A stretch of 64,000 bases of DNA from positions 124,001 to 188,000 of the forward strand of contig NZ_JBEBRB010000001.1 in NCBI RefSeq assembly GCF_040395035.1, given 5' to 3'. The notes beneath the pieces were generated by a model. It saw nothing but the letters and a program-made list of their open reading frames with translations. It was not told where the DNA came from and made no database searches. Positions 7,439 to 17,079 of the stretch are shown piece by piece. How positions within the stretch are numbered: position 1 is the stretch's first letter; each line of letters starts with the position of its first letter. The DNA is from Parapedobacter lycopersici_A (GTDB taxonomy: Bacteria > Bacteroidota > Bacteroidia > Sphingobacteriales > Sphingobacteriaceae). A program made the translations under genes and the position numbers.

Positions 7439-10400
7439 GTGGTCATATCCCGCAGTATGCGGATCGCCTGTTCAATATCGGGAACCTGTTCAAAGGCTAT
7501 GCGAAGGGAACCCTTTACCTCTTTCAGGTTGCAGATTGTCGGATTCTGCTGCACAAACTGCAATACCCTGCCAAACTGGTCGCTTTCAAAATAGCCCGGA
7601 TTAGTGGAAAAATAACCCCGGAGCACCTGCTTCTTGAACGAAATTTTCTCAAAGCCGATTTCCCTCCCCAGCCATTGCAGGCGCAGCGTGTTGAGCAGCT
7701 CCTCTACCTGACGGGGCGTCGGACCGAAACGGTCGCGCAGCGATTGCCTAAAAGCTTCCAGTTGCTCTTCATTTTCGAGTTTGGCAATTTCATTATAGAG
7801 ATTATACCGCTCACCTACATGGGTAACGTACTCATCGGGAATAAGCACTTCCAGGTCGGTATCAATCTGCGTGAATGATACAAAATCACGCGGCTTAACA
7901 TCCTTGAACAGGTCTGCAAATTCATCGTCCTTCAGTTCCTGTATAGCCTCGTCGAGGATTTTGTGGTACATTTCGAAGCCGATTTCGGCGATAAAGCCGC
8001 TCTGTTCCGCTCCCAGCAGGTTGCCGCTGCCCCGGATATCAAGGTCGCGCATAGCCACGTTAAAGCCGCTGCCGAGCTCCGAGAATTCCTCGATGGCGCT
8101 AAGCCGTTTATAAGCCTCGGCAGTAAGGGTAGACAGCGGTGGACTCAACAGGTAACAGAAGGCCTTTTTATTGGACCTGCCTACCCGTCCGCGCATCTGA
8201 TGGAGATCGCTCAGCCCAAACATATGGGCGTGGTTGATGATAATCGTATTGGCATTGGGAATATCAAGGCCTGCCTCAATGATGGTTGTGGCTACCAGGA
8301 CATCGTATTCGTGGTTGATAAACTTGAGCATCACATCCTCAAGCGCATCGCCTTCCAATTGTCCGTGAGCCACGCCAACGCGGGCCTGGGGCACCAGCTT
8401 CTTGATCATGTTGCCCAGCTGGGGGAGATCAGCCACGCGGTTGTGGATAAAAAACACCTGCCCCCCGCGGTCGATTTCATACGAAACAGCCTCCTGGATC
8501 AGCGTTTCATTGAAGACGTGGAGTTCGGTCTGCACGGGCTGGCGGTTGGGTGGCGGTGTATTGATGATGCTGAGATCACGGGCGCCCATCAATGAAAAAT
8601 GCAACGTACGCGGAATCGGCGTAGCCGTCAGCGTAAGCGCATCCACGTTGGCACGGAGCTGCTTGAGTTTTTCCTTCACTCCAACGCCGAATTTCTGCTC
8701 CTCGTCTACGATCATCAGGCCGAGGTCCTTAAACTTCACATCCTTGCTTACCAGCCGGTGTGTGCCGATTATGATATCCAGTTTACCTTCGGCAAGTCTT
8801 GCCAGGGTTGCCTTGATTTCTTTCGATGTCTTAAAACGGTTGATGTAGTCCACCGAGCAGGGAAACCCTTCAAGCCTTTCGGAAAACGTACGGTAATGCT
8901 GCATGGCCAGGATCGTGGTCGGTACCAGCACGGCCACCTGCTTGCTGTCGGCCACCGCCTTGAACGCCGCACGGACGGCTACTTCCGTTTTACCGAACCC
9001 TACGTCGCCGCATACCAGGCGGTCCATCGGGTGGGGCGATTCCATATCGCGCTTGACGTCTAGCGTAGCCTTCTCCTGATCGGGGGTATCTTCATAGATA
9101 AATGAAGCCTCCAGCTCCGTCTGCAGGTACGTATCGGGGTTAAAGGCATTGCCGGTCTGGGCTTTGCGCTTGGCGTAAAGCCGGATCAGGTCACGCGCAA
9201 TATCCTTAACTTTTTTTTTAGTGGTCTTCTTCAGTTTTTCCCACGCATCGGTACCCAGTTTGTTCATTTTGGGTACCGCACCCTCCTTTCCGCTGTACTT
9301 GGAAATGCGGTTGAGGGAATTGATGTTGACATACAGCAGGTCATTGTCTGCATATACCAACCGGATCATCTCCTGCACCTTCCCGTTTACCTCCACCTTT
9401 TCCAGTCCGGCATACTTGCCGATACCGTGGTCAATATGTGTGATAAAATCCCCCGGCTTCAGCTCACGCAGCTCCTTGAGCGTAATCGCCTGGGAGCGTT
9501 CGTAGCCTTTTTTACGTTTATATTTATAATAACGGTCGAATATCTGGTGGTCAGTATAACAGGCGATGCCCCGGTCCAGATCGGCGAACCCTTCCCGCAG
9601 CGACAGGTGGATGGGTGTAAACGTAATGGATTTATCCAGGTCATCCAGGATAGCGATCAGCCGTTCGATCTGCTTCGGTGAATCACTGAAAATGCAGTTC
9701 TGCATTTTTGCCTGTTCATTTTCCCTGAAATTATGGATCAGCAGGTTAAAGTCCTTATTGAACGAAGGCTGCGGGCGCTGTGCAAACGTAATGGTGTGCG
9801 TGGCGTCGTAAAAAAACTGCTTGCCGAACTCCACGACGGCAAAGTCGCGCAACATGGCCGACAGGTTTTTTTCGTCGACAAAATTAAACAACGGGTTTAC
9901 CCATTCGGGATGCTGCTGTCTATCGGCTTCCGGAAGCGCTTTCCAGAGTTCCTGGGCTTTCTTATATCCCTTACCTACCACATCCAGCGTAAACTGGACG
10001 TCCTTGAACCAGATGGCGGAATCCGCCGAAACGTATTCCAGCAAAGCGATGTTTCCTTCCGTGAGGAATTTCGCCTGCACATTTGGTACAATCGTCACCG
10101 TCCGTATTTTGCTGACGGAAAGCTGGCTTTCCACATCAAACGTACGGATGCTATCAATGTCGTTCCCGAAAAACTCAATGCGGTAAGGCAAGTCGTTCGA
10201 AAAAGAAAAAATATCCACGATACCGCCACGGATCGCGTACTGGCCCGGTTCGTATACGAAGTCGACCCGCTCAAACGCATACTCCTGGAGGAATTCATTG
10301 ATGAAATCGATATCCAATGACGCGTTCTGACTGATTTCCAATGTGTTTTTTTCCAGATCGGTCCGGTTGATCACCTTTTCAGCCAATGCTTCGGGGTAAG

Positions 10401-10767
10401 TGACCACCAACCGGGGCAGTTCCGACACATGGTTCAGCGTGTTCAATGTTTCTGCACGCTGCAGCACATGGGCGCTATCGGTTTGGGTAAAATCAAATGC
10501 TTTGCGGTACGAAGCCGGGAAGAACAGTACCTGTTTGTCGAACAGGCTCTCCAGGTCACTCAGGAAATACGACGCCTCCTCATGGGTGGGCAGCACAAAC
10601 ACCATGGGCTTTTCCTGAAGCTGATAGCAAGCCACAGCCACCATCGCATCAGCCGACCCGATCAGTCCCTTAAGCTGGACTTTCGGATTTTTTCCGTGCA
10701 ATGCCTTCGTCAAGGCTGTTACGTGCTCGCTTTGACGATAATTCGCTAATATATCATCGATGCCCAC
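7435..10767 (-). CDS. mfd: Transcription-repair coupling factor Mfd
   Basis: This is a 1110-residue ATP-dependent DNA translocase that removes stalled RNA polymerase and recruits UvrA. In order it has a UvrB-like N-terminal module, a CarD-like RNA-polymerase-interacting domain (PGDFITHIDHGIGKYAG), helicase motor domains with Walker A GDVGFGKTE, the DEEQKFGV box and the late helicase motif RGRVGRSNK, and a C-terminal TRCF domain. The GTG at 10767 is chosen because a TACCTTTG promoter element lies just upstream (10784-10791). A longer frame starting at 10866 would begin before that promoter. The length then agrees with the family. Confidence 0.93.
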   Translation of the reverse strand: MGIDDILANYRQSEHVTALTKALHGKNPKVQLKGLIGSADAMVAVACYQLQEKPMVFVLPTHEEASYFLSDLESLFDKQVLFFPASYRKAFDFTQTDSAHVLQRAETLNTLNHVSELPRLVVTYPEALAEKVINRTDLEKNTLEISQNASLDIDFINEFLQEYAFERVDFVYEPGQYAIRGGIVDIFSFSNDLPYRIEFFGNDIDSIRTFDVESQLSVSKIRTVTIVPNVQAKFLTEGNIALLEYVSADSAIWFKDVQFTLDVVGKGYKKAQELWKALPEADRQQHPEWVNPLFNFVDEKNLSAMLRDFAVVEFGKQFFYDATHTITFAQRPQPSFNKDFNLLIHNFRENEQAKMQNCIFSDSPKQIERLIAILDDLDKSITFTPIHLSLREGFADLDRGIACYTDHQIFDRYYKYKRKKGYERSQAITLKELRELKPGDFITHIDHGIGKYAGLEKVEVNGKVQEMIRLVYADNDLLYVNINSLNRISKYSGKEGAVPKMNKLGTDAWEKLKKTTKKKVKDIARDLIRLYAKRKAQTGNAFNPDTYLQTELEASFIYEDTPDQEKATLDVKRDMESPHPMDRLVCGDVGFGKTEVAVRAAFKAVADSKQVAVLVPTTILAMQHYRTFSERLEGFPCSVDYINRFKTSKEIKATLARLAEGKLDIIIGTHRLVSKDVKFKDLGLMIVDEEQKFGVGVKEKLKQLRANVDALTLTATPIPRTLHFSLMGARDLSIINTPPPNRQPVQTELHVFNETLIQEAVSYEIDRGGQVFFIHNRVADLPQLGNMIKKLVPQARVGVAHGQLEGDALEDVMLKFINHEYDVLVATTIIEAGLDIPNANTIIINHAHMFGLSDLHQMRGRVGRSNKKAFCYLLSPPLSTLTAEAYKRLSAIEEFSELGSGFNVAMRDLDIRGSGNLLGAEQSGFIAEIGFEMYHKILDEAIQELKDDEFADLFKDVKPRDFVSFTQIDTDLEVLIPDEYVTHVGERYNLYNEIAKLENEEQLEAFRQSLRDRFGPTPRQVEELLNTLRLQWLGREIGFEKISFKKQVLRGYFSTNPGYFESDQFGRVLQFVQQNPTICNLKEVKGSLRIAFEQVPDIEQAIRILRDMTT

Positions 10768-10783
10768 TGCGGTAAAACGGGGG

Positions 10784-10791
10784 CAAAGGTA
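10784..10791 (-). promoter_or_regulatory. Minus-7 element of mfd
   Basis: On the minus strand this reads TACCTTTG, ending 16 bases before the GTG start. It fits the TAnnTTTG consensus and rules out the more upstream ATG of the same frame. Confidence 0.65.
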
Positions 10792-10920
10792 ACGAAAAAA
10801 CGGCATTTCTGTACACGAAATAAACCTAAATAGCAACGTAGCAGGCACCCACCGCGCAGCAAGCAATTAAATTTCCCGGATTTTAACCTGATTTGGCGTT
10901 AATGTTGCTATATTGTTTTC

Positions 10921-11541
10921 ATGCTGAAAAAATGCACATTACTCATCGGGATAATTACTCTCCTGATGGCCTGCGGTTTGGACAAACAGGCAAAAGAACT
11001 GCGCGCACTGGAAAACTGCCGCTATGAATTTGTATCCGCTGACAGTATCTTTCTGGCCGGAACGGACGTGGGTCGGCTGATCGCCGGCGGCCGCCTTGAT
11101 GTGGGGAGTCTTCCGGGCGTTGCGCTGGGGTTCTTAAACCGGGATGTCCCACTGTCCGGTTTATTACAGGTACGGGTCACCAACCCGACCAGAAGCCGGG
11201 CCGGTATACAGCAATTCGCTTATAAAATCCTGATCGAGGACCGCGAGGTCATGGACGGAACGTCCGATCTTCCGGTCATTATTCCAGCGGGGGAAACTGT
11301 CATTGTTCCGGTAAAATTGCAGGCAAATGTATATTCCTTTCTTTCCGACAGGCAAACCCAGGGCAAACTGCTGACGTTCCTGAAAAAGGTACAAAATGGC
11401 CAGTCGGACGAAAAAATCAAAGTAAGCCTGAAGATTAAGCCGACGCTTGCACTGGGCAATAAACAACTGAACTACCCCGGCTATATTACGGTTGACAAGG
11501 AGGTTGACGGCCGTATGCTCACCGGTAAACAGGTGCTGTAA
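10921..11541 (+). CDS. LEA type 2-like lipoprotein
   Basis: This is a 206-residue lipoprotein. The signal sequence ends in the lipobox LMAC (cysteine at residue 18). The mature part is beta-rich, with VRVTNPTRSRAGIQQFAYKI and repeated strands like the LEA14/WHy fold seen in bacterial LEA type 2 proteins. These are exported beta sandwiches of uncertain role, some linked to stress tolerance. It is divergent from mfd, with 153 bases between the two starts. The family assignment rests on fold-like features, not a catalytic motif. Confidence 0.65.
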   Translation: MLKKCTLLIGIITLLMACGLDKQAKELRALENCRYEFVSADSIFLAGTDVGRLIAGGRLDVGSLPGVALGFLNRDVPLSGLLQVRVTNPTRSRAGIQQFAYKILIEDREVMDGTSDLPVIIPAGETVIVPVKLQANVYSFLSDRQTQGKLLTFLKKVQNGQSDEKIKVSLKIKPTLALGNKQLNYPGYITVDKEVDGRMLTGKQVL

Positions 11542-11597
11542 TAAAAAATCGGCACAGATATACCTGAGGTTCCGTCGCCAAAAATTCACCACGGACC

Positions 11598-12170
11598 TTA
11601 CGTGTGCTCCTCCCGGATATGGCGTTCCAGAAACTTAACCCGCTCCACAACAGGTACCAGGGGTACGTCAATCAATTGATAGCCGTATTTGCTGTAGGTC
11701 TTTTTCATCATTTCATAGGTAAACACCGCCTCTTCCCACGTTTGCTTTCGTTCGGCGTCGGTATGATAGATTTCTGGCCAGGGAGGCAAAATAAACACAC
11801 GGCGATGATAACGGTACCGGCTGGCCAGCTCCGGCTCGTCGGGAATTTCCAGACCGATCATGGCCGCATAACATAATGTATCCGGTATTCCCCGGTCAAA
11901 AAACACCACGCTGCCCGGTGTGTATTCATCCATCGTTTGCAGGTAGCTCTCCACGGACGTCTTTAGCATCAGCTGGGTATAAGCGGCTTTATTTTGCCAC
12001 GGCAGTGCATCACCGCCACAGGCAACCTGTTCCCGGATAATTTCACGGGCAACCTCTGGAATGCAGGGAAATTGTTTCGCCCGCAGGGCATCCAGCAGGG
12101 TTGTTTTGCCCGTTCCCGGTCCACCCGTGATCACGAAAAACCGGTTTGGAGGAAAACGCTGTTCACCCAT
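11598..12170 (-). CDS. P-loop ATPase/kinase, AAA_28-like
   Basis: This is a 190-residue P-loop protein. Walker A is GGPGTGKTT near the N-terminus. Further along are EVAREIIREQV, FFDRGIPDTLCYA (a Walker B-like DRG) and a C-terminal lid-like region. This layout matches small predicted ATPases of the AAA_28 group, related to nucleotide or nicotinamide-riboside kinases. The substrate is unknown. A related protein is encoded at 56307-56861, sharing the EVAREI / EYARAY and DRG / CDT regions in the same order. The ATG at 12170 is used; an earlier start at 12197 adds only nine residues. Confidence 0.75.
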   Translation of the reverse strand: MGEQRFPPNRFFVITGGPGTGKTTLLDALRAKQFPCIPEVAREIIREQVACGGDALPWQNKAAYTQLMLKTSVESYLQTMDEYTPGSVVFFDRGIPDTLCYAAMIGLEIPDEPELASRYRYHRRVFILPPWPEIYHTDAERKQTWEEAVFTYEMMKKTYSKYGYQLIDVPLVPVVERVKFLERHIREEHT

Positions 12171-12214
12171 ACTGCAAAAAATCCGCCTTTCGGCCACTAA
12201 CTAATAAAAGGGGG

Positions 12215-12487
12215 TTAGTCAAAGTCAAAAAAGTCGCCTAAAAAGGACTTTTTCTTACGGGGATGACTCTGGTGGTACCGGTCGTCGTACTTCGGACGGT
12301 CGCGGTCGCGATCCCAATCTCCCGACGGGTTGCGGGAGGCATTTGTTTCTTCCCTTTCAGCGTAGCTGATAATTTTGTCGAGCTCACCCCGGTCCAGCCA
12401 TATTCCCCTGCACGACGGACAATAATCGATCTCTACCTGATTCCTTACGGACATCAATAACGTTTCATTGCAATTCGGACATTTCAT
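12215..12487 (-). CDS. TFIIB-type zinc-ribbon protein
   Basis: This is a 90-residue protein. Two CxxC pairs, CPNC near the start and CPSC near residue 25, bracket a short beta ribbon, followed by GIWLDRGELDKII, the signature of small bacterial zf-TFIIB domain proteins. The second half is very polar, rich in Asp, Arg and His, and ends KKKSFLGDFFDFD. The function of this family is unknown. The ATG at 12487 directly precedes the first CPNC; an upstream start at 12550 would add an unlikely tail. Confidence 0.78.
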   Translation of the reverse strand: MKCPNCNETLLMSVRNQVEIDYCPSCRGIWLDRGELDKIISYAEREETNASRNPSGDWDRDRDRPKYDDRYHQSHPRKKKSFLGDFFDFD

Positions 12488-12612
12488 CGTTACGTTAGTT
12501 ATGTTTACAAACAAACATACCATTTTATCCGGGTCGTACCCCGGGATCATGGTAATAATATGGATACCTTGGTGCCTGTACTAAAAGATGCCGAAGTTCG
12601 GATAGCCGGGCG

Positions 12613-13662
12613 CTAACCGCCGTACTGTTCCGCGTAATATTGCTGATAATGGCCGGACGTTACATCCTGCAGCCATTCTTCATTTGCGAGGTACCAGTCC
12701 ACCGTTTTTTCCAGCCCTTCCTCAAACTGCAGGCTGGGCTCCCAATCCAGGTCCTGTTTCAGCCTGGTGGCATCAATGGCATACCGCAAATCGTGCCCTG
12801 CGCGGTCTTTTACAAACGTGATGAGCTTGGCGGATTCCCCTGCTGCCCGCCCCAGTTTTTTATCCATAATCCGGCAGAGCAGCTGGATCAGGTCAATATT
12901 CTTCCATTCATTATGCCCGCCGATATTGTAGGTCTGGCCCGGGGCTGCCCCATGGAAGATCACATCAATAGCACGTGCATGGTCCTCCACCCAAAGCCAA
13001 TCGCGCACGTTCTCGCCTTTGCCATACACCGGCACCGGCCGGTTATTTTTAATATTATTAATGGCCAACGGGATCAGTTTCTCCGGAAAGTGGAAGGATC
13101 CGTAATTATTGGAACAGTTGGAAATCACCGTATCCAGCCCGTACGTATCATGGTACGCCCTTACAAAATGGTCAGAAGAAGCTTTGGATGCCGAATAAGG
13201 TGAATGGGGATCATACTTTGTCTCTTCGGTAAACATACCCGTATCGCCCAGTGCCCCGTAGACCTCGTCCGTAGACACATGATAAAACCGGTGTTCCGCA
13301 TATTCGCCTTCCCAATACTTTTTCGCCGCGTTCAGCAGGTTTACGGTACCTACCACATTGGTCAGTACAAACTCCAGCGGACTGCTGATGGAGCGGTCGA
13401 CATGCGACTCTGCCGCCAGGTGAATCACGGCCGCAGGCCGCTCAGCCGCAAACAGTTCATCCAGAAAAGCCGTGTCTGTGATATCGCCCTTCACAAACCG
13501 GTAGTTGGGCCGGTCTTCGATATCGCGAAGATTCGCCAAGTTACCGGCATAAGTCAACTTATCCAGGTTAATCACTTCGTAATCGGAATAACGGGTCACA
13601 AACCGCCGGACTACATGCGATCCGATAAACCCGGCTCCGCCGGTAATGATAATTTTTTTCAT
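12613..13662 (-). CDS. rmlB: dTDP-glucose 4,6-dehydratase
   Basis: This is a 349-residue extended SDR enzyme that converts dTDP-glucose to dTDP-4-keto-6-deoxyglucose, the first committed step to rhamnose and other deoxysugars. The NAD-binding TGGAGFIGSHV is at the N-terminus, the STDEVYG segment lies near residue 130, and the YSASKASSDH catalytic Tyr/Lys pair follows. The ATG at 13662 is used; an in-frame TTG at 13677 would add five residues. It is the last gene of a minus-strand run after galE and the UDP-glucuronate decarboxylase. The other rml genes are not in the window. Confidence 0.92.
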   Translation of the reverse strand: MKKIIITGGAGFIGSHVVRRFVTRYSDYEVINLDKLTYAGNLANLRDIEDRPNYRFVKGDITDTAFLDELFAAERPAAVIHLAAESHVDRSISSPLEFVLTNVVGTVNLLNAAKKYWEGEYAEHRFYHVSTDEVYGALGDTGMFTEETKYDPHSPYSASKASSDHFVRAYHDTYGLDTVISNCSNNYGSFHFPEKLIPLAINNIKNNRPVPVYGKGENVRDWLWVEDHARAIDVIFHGAAPGQTYNIGGHNEWKNIDLIQLLCRIMDKKLGRAAGESAKLITFVKDRAGHDLRYAIDATRLKQDLDWEPSLQFEEGLEKTVDWYLANEEWLQDVTSGHYQQYYAEQYGG

Positions 13663-13680
13663 AATACAACTACTCAATAA

Positions 13681-14709
13681 CTAACTCAGCGGATTCGTCT
13701 TCAAATACTGTTCCCATTTCCATGCCGACTGCATCATCTCTTCAATTCCCAATGCAGCCTTCCAGCCCAGCTTCTCGGTGGATTTCGTTACATCCCCCCA
13801 CACCTGTTCCACATCTCCGGCACGGCGGGGTCCGATCTGATAATCAAGCTTCACACCCGTGGATTCCTCGAATGCCCGGATAACTTCCAGCACCGAATTG
13901 CCGGTGCCCGTCCCTACATTGAATACGTCGTAGTTTCCATCCGGGTTTCCTTGTTCCAGCAGGTCAATAGCTGCCACGTGTGCTCTGGCCAGATCCACCA
14001 CATGGATATAATCGCGTATTGCCGAGCCGTCGGGCGTACTGTAGTCGTCGCCGAAAACCGTAATCGGGCCGCGCTTGCCAATTGCGCTTTGGGTAATAAA
14101 CGGAATGAGATTCTGCGGCACACCAAGGGGCAGTTCGCCAATGAGCGCGCTTTCATGGGCACCCACCGGATTAAAGTACCGAAGCGATATGATCCGGTAA
14201 TTATCAGATGCCGCCGCTGTTTCAGACAGGATTTCCTCAGCAATCTGTTTCGTATTGCCATAGGGTGATTCGGCCTGCTTTACGGGTGCCGTTTCGGTTA
14301 CCGGTAATTGATCGGGCTGGCCATATACGGTGCAGCTGGATGAAAACACAAAATTTACCGGCTTACCTGCATAGGCATTAAGCAAGTTAATCAACGAAAA
14401 TAAATTGTTGTGATAATATTTAAGCGGCTGTTGAACAGATTCACCCACGGCCTTATAAGCCGCAAAGTGAATGATCCCGCTGACATCCGGATTAGCCGCT
14501 ACGAATGCCCGGACCCGCTGTTCGTCGCAAAGATCAAACTCGTGGAATTCCGGCTTTTCACCGGTAATTTTTTCAATCTGGTCAAGTACCCGCACATTGG
14601 AATTGGAAAGGTTATCCACAATTACCGGCGTATATCCGGCCTGCTGCAACGCAACCACCGTGTGCGAACCGATGTAGCCGGTACCGCCAGTTACTAAGAT
14701 TTTGCTCAT
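13681..14709 (-). CDS. galE: UDP-glucose 4-epimerase
   Basis: This is a 342-residue SDR epimerase interconverting UDP-glucose and UDP-galactose. TGGTGYIGSH binds NAD; the SSSCTVYG segment and YGNTKQIAEE give the catalytic Ser and Tyr/Lys. The C-terminal substrate region has NPVGAHES and RRAGDVEQVW, typical of GalE. Its ATG directly abuts the stop codon of the preceding decarboxylase gene (TAAATG), so the two are coupled. It probably feeds galactose or related sugars to lipopolysaccharide or exopolysaccharide. Confidence 0.93.
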   Translation of the reverse strand: MSKILVTGGTGYIGSHTVVALQQAGYTPVIVDNLSNSNVRVLDQIEKITGEKPEFHEFDLCDEQRVRAFVAANPDVSGIIHFAAYKAVGESVQQPLKYYHNNLFSLINLLNAYAGKPVNFVFSSSCTVYGQPDQLPVTETAPVKQAESPYGNTKQIAEEILSETAAASDNYRIISLRYFNPVGAHESALIGELPLGVPQNLIPFITQSAIGKRGPITVFGDDYSTPDGSAIRDYIHVVDLARAHVAAIDLLEQGNPDGNYDVFNVGTGTGNSVLEVIRAFEESTGVKLDYQIGPRRAGDVEQVWGDVTKSTEKLGWKAALGIEEMMQSAWKWEQYLKTNPLS

Positions 14710-15693
14710 TTATCGTTTATTATAATACGTAAAATCCTTATGTGCTATTTCCTGGTCGGGCAACGATTTAAAATAATCATACGTAATCCGGAGCCCTTCT
14801 TCCCGCCCTACTTTGGGTTCCCATCCCAGGATTTCCCGCGCTTTGGTAATATCAGGCCGCCGCTGCTTGGGATCGTCCACCGGCAGATCCCGGTAAACCA
14901 GCTGCCTGTCCGTACCGGTGAGTTTAATAATCTCCTCGCCAAACTGCCGGATGGTAATCTCATCGGGGTTACCGATGTTTACGGGATGCGGGTAGTCGCT
15001 CAGGAGCAGCCGATAAATACCCTCCACTTGATCGTCTACATAGCAGAAAGACCGTGTCTGGGAGCCGTCGCCGAAAACCGTCAGGTCTTCGTCGCGCAAT
15101 GCCTGCCCGATAAATGCCGGCAATACCCGGCCGTCATTGAGCCGCATCCGGGGACCATAAGTATTAAAAATGCGCACAATACGTGTTTCCAGTCCATGGA
15201 AGGTGTGGTACGCCATGGTAATGGCCTCCTGAAAGCGCTTCGCCTCATCGTAAACACCCCGTGGTCCCACCGGGTTCACATTTCCCCAGTACGTTTCCGG
15301 CTGGGGGCTTAGCGTAGGATCACCATACACTTCCGATGTAGAGGCTACCAGAATCCGGGCACCTTTCGCCCGGGCCAGGCCCAGCAGGTGGTGGGTACCC
15401 AGCGAGCCCACTTTCAGGGTCTGGATGGGGATCTTCAGGTAATCGATCGGGCTTGCTGGCGACGCAAAGTGAAGAATATAGTCCAATTTGCCCGGCACAT
15501 GCACAAAGGTAGATACATCATGCCGGTAAAATTCGAAATTAGGCAGCTTGAACAGGTGTTCAATATTACGGAGATCACCCGTAATCAGGTTGTCCATCCC
15601 GATGACATGGTAATCTTCATGGATAAAACGATCGCAGAGGTGGGACCCCAAAAAACCCGCTGCACCAGTGATAAGTATCCGCGCTTTTGACAT
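14710..15693 (-). CDS. UDP-glucuronate decarboxylase (UDP-xylose synthase)
   Basis: This is a 327-residue SDR enzyme. TGAAGFLGSHLCDRF binds NAD. HFASPASPIDY, STSEVYGDP and YDEAKRFQEA are signatures of UDP-glucuronate decarboxylases, which make UDP-xylose for surface polysaccharides. The RIFNTYGPRM and DGSQTRSFCYVDD segments agree. It heads the nucleotide-sugar operon and is divergent from waaA, with 84 bases between the starts. A dTDP-glucose dehydratase is less likely because those motifs fit the UXS branch better. Confidence 0.88.
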   Translation of the reverse strand: MSKARILITGAAGFLGSHLCDRFIHEDYHVIGMDNLITGDLRNIEHLFKLPNFEFYRHDVSTFVHVPGKLDYILHFASPASPIDYLKIPIQTLKVGSLGTHHLLGLARAKGARILVASTSEVYGDPTLSPQPETYWGNVNPVGPRGVYDEAKRFQEAITMAYHTFHGLETRIVRIFNTYGPRMRLNDGRVLPAFIGQALRDEDLTVFGDGSQTRSFCYVDDQVEGIYRLLLSDYPHPVNIGNPDEITIRQFGEEIIKLTGTDRQLVYRDLPVDDPKQRRPDITKAREILGWEPKVGREEGLRITYDYFKSLPDQEIAHKDFTYYNKR

Positions 15694-15731
15694 AAGCTAA
15701 TTTGCATATCATTTACCCCCTGAGCCCAATT

Positions 15732-15760
15732 GCTTAAGTAGGTAACTTTAGTTAAGTTTG
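15732..15760 (+). promoter_or_regulatory. Promoter of waaA
   Basis: TAAGTTTG at 15753-15760 is preceded 20 bases upstream by a TTG ending at 15732. It is 17 bases before the waaA ATG. Confidence 0.55.
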
Positions 15761-15777
15761 AGGCGAATATAAGGATT

Positions 15778-17079
15778 ATGCAGGCAATTTACCTGGTCAG
15801 TATCAAAATTTACGGTTTATTTTTATGGCTGTTATCGCCCTTTCACGCCAAGGCCCGAAAGTGGGTCGGCGGTCGCCGGAATCTCCTGCACCGCATCGCA
15901 CGGGAGGTTGATCCGGACCGCGGATGCATCTGGTTTCACTTTGCCTCACTGGGCGAGTTCGAGCAAGGACGCCCGGTATTGGAGGCGTTGCGCGCCCGAC
16001 GGACCGATAAGCCTTTTCTGGTCACTTTTTACTCGCCTTCGGGTTATGAAATCCGCAAAAACACCCCCTTGGCCGACCACGTCTATTACCTGCCCGCCGA
16101 CACCCCGCGCAATGCTCGCCGCTTTGTTGAACTGGTTAATCCCGAATTTGCGGTTTTCACCAAATACGAATACTGGCCGTATTATTTTCAGGCGCTGCAC
16201 CGCAGGAACGTTCCCCTGTATCTGATTTCCGCTATTTTCCGGCCCGGACAGGTGTTCTTCCGCTGGTATGGGGGCCTGTTCCGCAAAGCACTCCGGTGCG
16301 TGACTTTCTTTTTCACCCAGAATGAAGAAAGCCTGCGGTTGCTGGCACCGCTGGGCCATACCAATGCCGTGCTTGCCGGGGATACCCGGTTCGACCGCGT
16401 GGTTACGCTGCCCCGGATGCGCAAAGAACTCCCCGGGATTGCAGACTTCGTAGCCGGTCATCCGGTGCTGGTCGCCGGCAGCACCTGGCCTGCAGACGAA
16501 GTCCTGCTCGCTGGTCTGCGCGGGCGGTATCCCGACTGGAAACTCATCCTTGCGCCGCATGAAATCCACGAAGAGCACATCCTTTCCATCGAAAAGCTAT
16601 TTCCGGACAGCCAGCGGTATTCTCATATGAACGGAGGCACCGATCGGCTTTCAGTTACCGGAAATCAGGTCACCGGCCGCGCAACACCGGCCGTGGACCG
16701 TCGGCTATCAACCACCCTCATCATCGATAACATTGGTATGCTTTCCACGCTGTATGGTTACGGTCACGTAGCCTATATCGGCGGCGGCTTTGGCAAGGGC
16801 ATTCACAATACGCTGGAGGCGGCCACTTACGGCATTCCCGTTGTATTCGGCCCCAATTACCGGAAATTCCAGGAGGCAAAGGACCTGATCGTCGAAGGTG
16901 GCGGTTTCACGGTCGCGGACGCCGACGGACTGGCTGCGGTTTTTAACGAGCTGCAAACGGAGGGACAACGTCTCGTGGCCGGACGGAAGAGCGGGGCTTA
17001 TGTGGCCCGCAAGGCCGGGGCCACAGCCATCATCATGGCAAAAATAGCGCCCGTACGGGAAAAAGGTTCCGGGAATTAA
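15778..17079 (+). CDS. waaA: 3-deoxy-D-manno-octulosonic acid (Kdo) transferase
   Basis: This is a 433-residue membrane-associated GT30 glycosyltransferase that adds Kdo to the lipid A precursor. It has an N-terminal hydrophobic segment, then WFHFASLGEFEQGRP (the usual conserved ASxGE region), GDTRFDRV, and the nucleotide-sugar-binding segment GGGFGKGIHNTLEAATYG. It reads alone on the plus strand and its stop overlaps the stop of the convergent hemW gene by four bases. Placement beside the nucleotide-sugar operon fits envelope biosynthesis. Confidence 0.9.
   Translation: MQAIYLVSIKIYGLFLWLLSPFHAKARKWVGGRRNLLHRIAREVDPDRGCIWFHFASLGEFEQGRPVLEALRARRTDKPFLVTFYSPSGYEIRKNTPLADHVYYLPADTPRNARRFVELVNPEFAVFTKYEYWPYYFQALHRRNVPLYLISAIFRPGQVFFRWYGGLFRKALRCVTFFFTQNEESLRLLAPLGHTNAVLAGDTRFDRVVTLPRMRKELPGIADFVAGHPVLVAGSTWPADEVLLAGLRGRYPDWKLILAPHEIHEEHILSIEKLFPDSQRYSHMNGGTDRLSVTGNQVTGRATPAVDRRLSTTLIIDNIGMLSTLYGYGHVAYIGGGFGKGIHNTLEAATYGIPVVFGPNYRKFQEAKDLIVEGGGFTVADADGLAAVFNELQTEGQRLVAGRKSGAYVARKAGATAIIMAKIAPVREKGSGN

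Noticed and set aside
12613..15693. Complete dTDP-rhamnose operon
   Set aside because: Only rmlB is present; rmlA, rmlC and rmlD are absent, so the run is a mixed nucleotide-sugar set.
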